From the NCBI GenBank assembly GCA_030015575.1, contig JASDDO010000019.1, positions 515,130,986-515,194,985 of the forward strand: a DNA stretch of 64,000 nt, written 5' to 3'. Numbering within the stretch: position 1 is the first letter of the stretch; each line of letters begins with the position of its first letter. Made by a program: the position numbers and the translations under genes. Under the pieces are notes generated by a model. That model did no database searches. It was not told the origin of the DNA and worked only from the letters and a program-made list of their open reading frames with translations. This document shows, piece by piece, positions 10,693 to 19,039 of this stretch. Origin of the DNA: Agapanthus africanus (taxonomy: Eukaryota; Streptophyta; Magnoliopsida; Asparagales; Amaryllidaceae).

Positions 10693-12911
10693 TGTCAGTT
10701 GTATGTATGCCCTAGAGGCCAGTATTGTACAGATGATGTATATTATATTGGATGCTTGGACATATATAGAGATGACTTTCTTGCTCGATATGATAGTATG
10801 CTATCTGGTTACTCTTTATCTTAACATGTACACTTGTCTCTTTAAACTGTCTTATAGTTACATGTTGGTAAAGCCCTTAGGATGTGTACTTGACTACCTG
10901 GACTATGATGTAGATCATACTAGTGGGGACGTGGTAGTCCATAAGTACATCCTTCAAGGTCCCTAGTCGTGGGTGTATCGAGACAGGGCATCGATATACC
11001 AGTGTAGACTAGCGTATATGCTTCTCGACCCATGAGATGGGCGATGGATGATCCCATATCCATTGATGTTTGACATCAGAGATGGTATACGGGTGCTCAG
11101 TGGAGACTGGGTACACTGGACGGACTCGCCGAGAACTCCCAGATGGTATTCTACCTCACGTCAGATGGCAGTTCTCAGGTGACACTTGTGCAGGTTAGTC
11201 TGTAGACCCGAGATCGTCATAGAGTCTTGTGTGATTCCCACTATGCTTTGATCTCCACCTTACCACGTCCATGAGGGCGTGCAAAACGGTGGTCTTTGGG
11301 TATAGTCCCGAGTCACATGGAGGCAATGAGCGATAGGAGGGGTTTCGTCTCTCCCGGTATTGGGGGTTGATGTTGCGCAGTGCTCGATTGGCCGTAACAG
11401 GGATTCCCTGGCCAGGGCTGATCAGAGATTTGCTGGTAAGTGTTACCACTAGCTTCTCGACCCGTTATGAGCCTCACATCGGCACGACTTATCGGTTATT
11501 AGGGTCTGACGTTTACCACCCCTAGACTTGATATGCGACATATCAGACAAACAGACCGGACTGTACGGTAAGTGTTACTGGTTGGATTCACAGGAGTGTG
11601 AGCGGGCTAGCTCGTCGATCTTCTGATCGCTCAATACCCGGATGGCCGTTACGTTTAGCAGACTGCTTGCGGCTTGTGGGTGCTTGATATGATCATCATC
11701 TGCTACCGGCGTATTGACGAGTCTTTAGAGTCCTACACAGAGGTTTCCTGGCTCAAGCGAAACGAAATAGGAGCGCATATGAGATATGTGCAGGACCGAG
11801 AATAATGTGTGTATGTGATACCGCATTTCATTCTCGCGATATATGTTTCGATTGGTTATATTCGATATGACCTAGTTATCGAATCATTGATTCGATAAAT
11901 CGATACATTGGATTCTAGTCGGTTATGTGCGACATGACCGGATCATTGAATCAAATGTTGATTTAATGATTTAATGTATAATTATATATTTGATATATTG
12001 CATTGCATTAACTAGTATTGGTTCACTTTAAATGGAAATTCTCACTTGATGTGCAAATTGTATATGTGATATACTTTTGTGCACATGTTTGTATCATGTT
12101 TGATGATGCATGCTCATTTGGTTAAGTGTATAGAATTAAACTTAGGTTAAGAAAGTGATTAGGGTTTTTATTTATCCATTCTTTCATTTATTCATTTTTG
12201 GAAAAAGAATGGGATAAGAATACAAAATGGTTGCTTTCATCCTTGAACATTGTTGAAGCTTCATGAAGCTTTGACTTTGTGACCATTTTGTCTTCACACT
12301 AAACCCTAACCATTCTTCTAACCTTAGTTAATTCTCTACACTTAACTATGGTTCACATTATGATAAGTATTGATTTATTTTTATTTTATCTCAACACTTA
12401 TCATATTCTTTCTTCTTCTTCATCTTCATCTTCAAGAAAGAAACCTTGATGCCATCAATGGCAACTTGATTTCTAAAGTGAGAAATCCAATTCTAAAGCG
12501 AACCCACCTCCTATTTCTTCACCCTCTACCTCTTACCAAGTTGTTTTGGGTGTTTTCTTCACAAGTTTCACAACTTTGTGAAGTCGGAGCTTGAACTTGT
12601 GATGCCTCGACGTAGATCGTCTTTGACACGAAGCCGACGACCTATTCCGCTCGTTTCTCCGATGAAGCCGACGATTGAGTTCGGGATTCATGATGGACAG
12701 CGAGAGGACACCCACATGGAGCTAAGGAAGTGGAGAACCGGATCTACAAAGGTTGTAGCATCTAACTTTTAGTTAAGTTGTTAACTAGTTTATCTTTTCG
12801 CCTAGAATTCTAGCCAACGATCCGTATTAGGGTTTCTCGGCACCCATAATTTTTGAAATTGGCATGGTTGATGCCTTGTGAGACTTCATTAGAGTGCCTA
12901 GGAACCCTACA
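10693..12911 (+). repeat. 5' LTR of element B (2219 bp)
   Basis: Begins TGTCAG (the 3' copy has TGTTAG) and ends CCTACA just before the PBS. It contains two tandem palindromic modules at 11854-11963 (GGTTATAT TCG ATATGACC and TCGAATCATTGATTCGA, then diverged copies of both) upstream of an AT-rich TATA-like stretch near 11980. Open frames at 10703-10966 and 12370-12594 recur in each LTR copy only because the LTRs are near-identical. Confidence 0.95.
11854..11963 (+). promoter_or_regulatory. Duplicated palindromic module in LTR
   Basis: Two units of about 67 bp, each with a palindrome around a 3-nt centre (GGTTATAT-TCG-ATATGACC at 11854-11872; GGTTATGT-GCG-ACATGACC at 11921-11939) followed by a second one (TCGAATCA-T-TGATTCGA at 11879-11895; AATCAA-ATG-TTGATT at 11949-11963). 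The same pairs occur in the LTRs of E, C, G and H with compensating changes. Placed before the TATA-like region, they could be promoter-proximal binding sites; that role is inference. Confidence 0.5.
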
Positions 12912-12912
12912 G

Positions 12913-12924
12913 TGGTATCAGAGC
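12913..12924 (+). other. Primer-binding site of element B
   Basis: TGGTATCAGAGC begins two bases after the LTR end. It is complementary to the 3' end of plant initiator Met-tRNA, the usual primer for Ty1/copia minus-strand synthesis. Confidence 0.93.
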
Positions 12925-13111
12925 CTAGCTAGAGCCTTAGGCGAAGTCTAGACGGAGTTTGAAGTCCAAACGAACCCGAAACCCTAACCCGATAATGCTC
13001 TCTGGACTTTTTCCAAATTTGTGGTTTTTTGTCAATTAAAAATACTTAAAAAATTCAGCAATGAAATCTAAGAATTACGGTGCAAAAAGTTTCCCATGAA
13101 CAGTACTATGT

Positions 13112-13158
13112 GCGGCGGAACCGCGGCAGAAGCCTAGCTTCTGCGGCGGTTCCGCGGC
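13112..13158 (+). other. GC-rich hairpin 199 nt after PBS (element B)
   Basis: Two 22-nt arms around a CTA loop (13134-13136) pair at 20 of 22 positions; both exceptions are G-G. Inner stem GCAGAAGC / GCTTCTGC. Homologous hairpins in A, E and H lie at the same distance from the PBS with different but still paired inner stems. Position after the PBS recalls packaging or dimerisation signals of LTR elements; this is inference. Confidence 0.7.
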
Positions 13159-13499
13159 TCTTTGGTGACGTCAGCCCTAAGTGTTTGCACAGTAATTCCT
13201 GATTAATTATTCTGAGTTTTCTGGGAATTTTTAAATTGGCTCTTAAGTTGAGTGTTCTGGGGTTAAATTGGGAAACGATGTTTCGATCGGATTATCGAAC
13301 CTTGTCTAAGTGTTTTTCCGGATAATTTTTGAATATGTTAAAAAAGTCCGACCGGATATAAATACCCAAGTTTTCCCCTGCCGGAAAAATTCCAAGTGTT
13401 GGATTTTTCTGTGGTTTAAAGACGTTCTGAGTAGTGCAAGTAACGCGATGGTCCCTCTAGAAGACAACAAACCTTAACTCGATTATGTGACCGTCTTGA

Positions 13500-13531
13500 A
13501 CTGCCCTTTGAACCTTCGGGCTTGGGGCAGT
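13500..13531 (+). other. Second leader hairpin (element B)
   Basis: ACTGCCC (13500-13506) pairs with GGGCAGT (13525-13531). Element E keeps the same pairing (33970-34001). In G the homologous arms are GAACTACCAC / GTGGTAGTTC (53413-53447), so pairing is kept although the bases changed. Confidence 0.55.
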
Positions 13532-14487
13532 ACGGCGTGCCACATGTGAGGCGTTGGCTTGACCCTTCTACGGCTGGACCGTTGGTACTGAGGCATGAAG
13601 TGAATGTCTTTGAACTTATTTCATGTGTTGATCGGTGTCGGGAAAACTTGGGTGTTCGAATGTTCGATCGGAAAGTTTGATATATTCTATTTATCCGGAA
13701 TTGGATACAATAATTAGAATTCACAAACAGTTATGAGATAGCTGGATGAATGTTATAAATCTAGCGGTTTAGTTTCACTTGATATCGAAAAGAGTTTTCG
13801 ATAATGGGACTAAAATGCAGGGTTTATAACTGTTAGGCATGTGATGTCTAAAGAGGTTGCGGATTCCAACTGTTGTAGTTTTACACTTTCTTTTCTGTGA
13901 CCGTAAGTGTAATATGTGATATCGCCGGTTTCGTTGCTATATGTCAACGACAATTGGGATGCGCATATTTACTTACGTTGATGACATGTGATGTTATGTG
14001 TTGCTGGATATGTTATATTGGATCGTCGTGTTTGAATAGCCGGGGGTTTTTATGTGAGATGAGTGTTTTTCATTTTCATTCATGTAAAAACTTGTATGTA
14101 ATATTCTTTTATTTGGGGCACTTCCAGGTAGCGGAAGTCGTCGCCTTTTGTATATTATTTTCTTTTCCGCATTAGGATAGACCCAATGAGGGGAGCACAA
14201 GTAACCGGGTTCTAGGGTCCAGTGGGAGACCAACTCGAGGAGTCGAGTCTGGGTCTCCTAACCCTAGAATTGGCAGGGTTGCTTGCTGCTCTCGTAGGGG
14301 TCTAGGGGTGTGGGATTGGCTATTCATCACGACCGTGGAATCCGTGTTTTATACTGGCTCGTATTAAAAACACGGACGTCCTAGTATATCCAATGTTTCA
14401 TATGTTTCTTCTGCTGCGATATCTGTGATGTGATCATGTGATGTTCTGTGATAGATACAGTATATAGTATATATGATATATTATATA

Positions 14488-14602
14488 GACGTTACTTATG
14501 TTTTGCATCCGCACTATCCCTGCCCTGCTCTGTCGTTAGTTACCTAACCTAACGGTGCACGAGGGGACATCGAGGCGAATGCGGATGGCATAAGTGTACG
14601 TC
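14488..14602 (+). other. Nested long-arm hairpin in leader (element B)
   Basis: Arms GACGT / ACGTC, ACTTATG / CATAAGT and GCATCCGCA / TGCGGATG enclose an inner CGTTAG / CTAACG stem. It is the counterpart of 10529-10631, 32868-32982 and 56839-56953. Confidence 0.55.
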
Positions 14603-14721
14603 GTATTTATCTGTGATGTTTAGGTATTTAAATGATGGGACTTCATTAATGTGATTAATGAAAGAAAAGAAACCTAAGATGTTGTAGAATCATATTTTAA
14701 AAAAAACAGGTAGCTACAGTT

Positions 14722-14964
14722 CTTGCTTTGCATAGCGGTATATATGATATACCCTGCACCTTATTCGATGAGGAAAGGACCGAGATCCCTTCACCGGGAG
14801 TGAGTCCTTTAGCAATAACTGGCAGATGCTACACACTCGGTTTGCTTTTGATTGTTCTTGAGTTTTGCTTTGCACAGCGATATATATGATATATCCCGCA
14901 CCTCATTCGACGAGGAAAGGGCCGACGATCCCTTCACCGGGGGTGACCCCTTTAGCGAAACTGG
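14722..14964 (+). repeat. Two tandem structured units of about 103 bp
   Basis: Units at 14722-14824 and 14864-14964 share TTGCTTTGCA, then GGTATAT-ATG-ATATACC-type, CCTTAT-TCG-ATGAGG-type and TCACC-GGG-GGTGA-type mini-hairpins, then TTTAGC. E (32505-32755) and C (25545-25790) also have two units, G has one (57073-57172) and A none. No coding case: frames through them do not persist outside the young copies. Confidence 0.6.
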
Positions 14965-15104
14965 AAAAGCCTCAAAATCACTCCATTTCAAAACTTCATT
15001 TGATTCTACAACGATATCAAGTTCATTACGCAATAGGTTTTCAGAAAAACCTGTCGTAGCCCTCCGTCATTTCAGATAAGAACTGTTTAGTATTCGTGCT
15101 GCGT

Positions 15105-15301
15105 TTGTTGGCCTTTGTCAAGGCGTAGTGTGCGGTAGCTGAATAGTGATTATCTGCTTATGCATACGATGCAGATTGTTTCAGGGTAGTCGTGCGACCT
15201 TGTAGGCCTTTGTCAAGGGCCGTGCGGGTGGGTTTGATTCAATCAAGAAATGACGGGTTGAACTTGACTAGCATGCTATGATTTGTTGGCCTTTGTCAAG
15301 G
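15105..15301 (+). other. Three spaced hairpins with a shared loop (element B version)
   Basis: TTGTTGGCCTTTGTCAAGG at 15105-15123 and 15283-15301, and the same with one change at 15200-15218, spaced 95 and 83 bp. Each is framed by inverted repeats: CTGCG/CGTAG, GTGCGACC/GGCCGTGC and CTATGA/TCATAG. See the matching feature in E, where all three loops differ from these in the same way. Confidence 0.65.
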
Positions 15302-15779
15302 TCATAGGACGCTAGGGGCAAAATATTATCGGGAATTTCAAGTGTTGAAATTTGCAATGAGATTGCATACCTTCTATGAGATAGTTGGATCCCGATACCC
15401 ACTGCGAGTAAGAGTTACTCCTGGGAGAGTTTTACATATTACAATTAGCCGATCAAGTAGGTGTCTAGAAAGGTGTTAACGAGGTTACGCCTCTGGGAAA
15501 ACGAGGTTTACATTAATTAGGTTCGTGCGAAAGCACGGGGGACCTCCCTCAAAGTACCGACACTGGCCTGGCTGAAAGATTGGCGAACTTGTAGTGTGTA
15601 ATTAATCCCGGCTAGTCTTTCCTTTTAGGGTTTGAAGGAAGATTTGATAAAAAGTAGTGGGAGCCATCCTGATTAGATAAGATAATAACCAATCTGATCT
15701 TGCACGAGCTTACGCTAAAGTGTTTTCTTCTCTCTCTCTCCAGGTAGCGACCATTTCATGCCCTAATAAAGACAATAAT

Positions 15780-18700
15780 ATGGATGTATTGACCGAACCC
15801 GCATGTTATACTGTGCTGGGGAACATTGGTTCCGTTCTTTCCTATAAGAGTTATAGGACTAAACAGGATATAGGGGAATACCAGGATTTCCATGCCACCC
15901 GAATGAAGAAAGTACATGTTGATGCATTTTCTTCGGGTATGTTCGTTACTAAGAACTGTTTCTCCATTTTCTCTACGTCCTGGGTATTAGATACCGGGTC
16001 AGGATCCCATATATGTAATCAGTTACATGGGCTCAAGAAAGGTAGAGAACTTGGAGAAGGTGATAAAGACATTAGAGTTGGAAATGGTGCAATTGTTGCA
16101 GCTAAGACTGTCGGGGAATATCACCTTGCATTACCAACTGGTAATACATTGGTTCTGAACGAATGCTATTACATGCCGAACCTGATATGCAACATTATAT
16201 CGGTTTCTTTATTAAGTAAAGAGGGATATAATTTTGTATTACAGGATAATGTTATGAACATTTTCCATAACCAAAGGTTGGTTGGATCAGGCACGTTGTG
16301 CAATGGCATTTATGTTCTAAATCAATCAACAGTTCTGAACATAACAAACACACACAAGAGGAAGAGTTCTGAACTGAACGAATCCTTCTTGTGGCATTGT
16401 AGACTGAGTCACATCAATACGACACGACTAGCTAAGTTGCATAAAGATGGATATTTAAATTCGTTTGAATTTTCATCCTATGACACTTGCCAGTCATGTC
16501 TCAAAGGCAAGATGACCAAAAATCCGTTTACGGGACACGGAGAAAGAGTTACCGAACTCTTGGGACTGATACATAGTGATGTATGCGGTCCCATGTCTAC
16601 ACATGCCAGGGATGGTTCTTCATACTTCATTACATTCACTGACGATCTCTCTAGGTTCGGGTATGTGTTCCTGATGAAACACAAATCAGAAGCTTTTGAG
16701 AAATTTAGAGAATATAAACAAGAAGTTGAGAACCAAACCGGAAAAAGTATTAAAATCCTACGATCTGATCGAGGAGGTGAATACTTGAGCATTGAATTCC
16801 TGGACTTCCTAAAAGAGAATGGGATTCTCTCTCAGCTTACTCCTCCTTATACACCACAGCACAACGGTGTATCGGAGCGGAGGAACCGCACCCTATTAGA
16901 TATGGTGCACTCTATGATGAGTACAGCTGAGTTACCTATTTCCTTCTGGGGTTATGCGCTGGAGACAGCAGCATACCTATTGAATCAAGTTCCATCTAAA
17001 TCTGTACCTACCACACCATATGAGATAAGGAGTGGGAAGAGACCATGTCTTAAACGAGTTAAGATATGGGGTTGCCCGGCCTATGTCAAAAGGCAAAATC
17101 CGGACAAGCTCGAGGCACGGTCAGTTCTATGTAAGTTTGTGGGATATCCCAAACATTCACATGGATATCTTTTCTACCATACAGAGGAACAAAAAGTGTT
17201 TGTTTCTCGACATGCCACCTTTTTAGAAAAGGAATTTCTTGCAAAAGAAATTAGTGGGGATATGGTAGAACTGGAAGAAATTCCGGCTACACAAACTCAA
17301 ACTGAAGATTTAGTGGAACCAGAGGATTCAGTAGTACCCGACGAACCCCAGCCTCTCCGCCGATCTAGTAGGGTTCCTCGCCAACCTGAGAGATACTACG
17401 GTTTTCTCATGGACGGTGGGAGCGAGGATTGCATCATGGAGGATGATGACCCAACTAGCTTCGAGCAGGCCATCACGAGTGGGGACTCAGTGAAATGGCT
17501 GGATGCTATGCGTTCCGAGATGGAATCCATGTACACCAACAAAGTATGGACTTTGGAAGTTGCTCTTGAAGGGGTAAAACCCATTGGGAGAAAATGGATC
17601 TTCAAGAAAAAACTTGGTGTAGATAGGAAAGTGGAGACTTTCAAAGCTAGACCTGTAGCAAAGGGTTTTCGTCAAAGACCAGGTGTGGACTATGACGAGG
17701 CCTTTTCTCCAGTGGCTATGCTTAAATCCATCCGGATCATGCTTGCCATCGCTGCATATCATGATTACGAAATCTGGCAAATGGATGTTAAGACCGCCTT
17801 TCTAAATGGTGATTTAGAAGAATGCGTATACATGACTCAGCCAGAGGGCTTCGTAGATAGTGGGAGCAGTGGGAAGGTGTGCAAGCTGCTTAAATCCATT
17901 TATGGATTAAAGCAAGCATCGCGGAGTTGGAACATCTGCTTTGACGTCGTTATCAAAGAGTTTGATTTCGTCAAAAATCCAGATGAACCTTGTATCTACA
18001 AGAAGGTGGCAGAGAGTAAGGTTGTATTCCTCGTATTGTACGTAGACGGCATACTCTTGATAGGAAATGATATTCCTATGCTGCAATCGGTCAAGCTCTT
18101 CTTATCACAAAGATTCTCAATGAAATATCTTGGTGATGCCTCCTGCATATTGGGAATCAGGATCTATAGAGATAGATCCAAACGGATATTGGGATTGTCC
18201 CAATCCAGGTACATTGACACCATACTAAAAAGGTTTAGTATGGAAGAATCCAAGCGTGGGAACTTGCCCACGATCTCTGGAGTCACTCTCTCCAAAGAGA
18301 TGTCTCCCAAGACTGATTTGGAGAGAGCTCGCATGCAAGGGATACCCTATGCTTCGGCTGTAGGCTCTATCATGTATGCGATGCTATGTACCAGACCCGA
18401 TGTAGCATACTCACTAAGTGTAGTGAGCAGGTATCAAGCTGATCCTGGAAAGAGTCACTGGACAGCTGTGAAGAGCATTCTCAAGTACTTGCGAAGGACT
18501 AAAGAGATGCTCTTGGTGTATGGTAACGGAGAACTCCAAGTGGAGTCCTTTACCGATTTGAGCTTCCAGAGTGATAAGGACGACTCTAAGTCGCAGTCGG
18601 GATTTGTCTTTACCCTTTACGGAGGGGCGGTTAGCTGGAAGAGTTCCAAGCAGGAAACCGTGGCAGACTCGACGATGGAGGCTGAATAAATCGCTGCCAA

Positions 18701-19025
18701 CGATGTTGCTAAAGAGGCTGTCTGGATCAAGAAGTTCATTGCTGAACTTGGAGTGGTTCCATCCATTGAGCATCCAATACCTTTGTATTGCGATAACAAT
18801 GGAGCGGTGGCTTTGGCCAAGGAACCCAGGTCCCATCAGCGATCCAGGCATATTCTGAGGCGGTATCACCTGATCCGGGAGATAGTTGATCGCCGGGAGA
18901 TCGAGGTCAGGAGGGTTGACACGAAGAACAACACGGCGGATCCACTCACGAAGGCCATTCCCCAGATACAGTTTGAGAGACTCTTCGGGATGCTCGGTAT
19001 GCGATACTACAGCAGCTGGCCTTAG
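15780..19025 (+). pseudogene. Element B gag-less pol: protease-integrase-RT-RNase H
   Basis: The frame is open from 15720, but that start codon would be GTG; the first in-frame ATG is 15780. A novel N-terminus of about 45 residues (MDVLTEPACYTVLG...) replaces gag and zinc knuckle, then joins normal sequence before the protease DTGSGSH (about 15990). The integrase zinc region HCRLSH/CQSC and the core triad HSD, RSDRGGEY, NGVSERRN are intact. Reverse transcriptase has YVDG at 18039-18050: the second catalytic Asp is Gly (GAC to GGC), so polymerase activity is expected to be lost. RNase H carries a TAA at 18687-18689 in the EAEY motif; the frame resumes to a TAG at 19023-19025. The N-terminus is shared with E and C, so absence of gag is inherited. 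Confidence 0.92.
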
Positions 19026-19039
19026 TGCAAGTGGGAGAT
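19026..19039 (+). other. Polypurine tract of element B
   Basis: TGCAAGTGGGAGAT between the pol stop and the LTR start TGTTAG. Confidence 0.88.

Larger units (their letters stand above)
12925..15779 (+). other. Long structured leader of element B, no gag
   Basis: About 2.9 kb with no recognisable protein. It holds, in order: a GC-rich hairpin (13112-13158), a hairpin ACTGCCC/GGGCAGT (13500-13531), a donor-like GTAAGT (13903-13908), a long-arm nested hairpin (14488-14602), a stem TTCATTAAT-GTG-ATTAATGAA (near 14642), two tandem units of about 103 bp (14722-14824, 14864-14964), three hairpins with a shared loop (15105-15301), and a pyrimidine tract ending CAG at 15741-15743. Element E has the same leader on the minus strand. 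Minus-strand frame 13416-13724 stays open in both copies but shows no domain. Confidence 0.8.

Noticed and set aside
10703..10966. 87-codon hydrophobic frame at the start of LTRs, also at 19050-19313, 28155-28418, 36517-36834 and partly 61399-61602
   Set aside because: It lies in the LTR and stays open because the LTR copies are near-identical. In the more diverged H LTR it ends early. No domain or expected start context.
12913..12924. tRNA gene suggested by PBS motifs
   Set aside because: Only the 12-nt complement of the tRNA end is present, next to an LTR. No cloverleaf.
13416..13724. 102-codon antisense frame in B's leader, also open in E (33777-34085)
   Set aside because: B and E are too similar for conservation to mean anything, the frame is not intact in C or G, and the stretch is better explained by RNA hairpins.
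14852..15079. 75-codon sense frame in B's leader, matched in E (32390-32599)
   Set aside because: It crosses the tandem structured units and is broken in C and absent in A. No domain recognised.
15105..15301. CRISPR-like array because of three spaced repeats
   Set aside because: Only three units, spacers of unequal length that are homologous between elements, inside a plant retrotransposon leader.
16478..16792. Antisense frames opposite integrase and RT in B, E and D
   Set aside because: Shadows of the pol frame. They recur only because pol is conserved.
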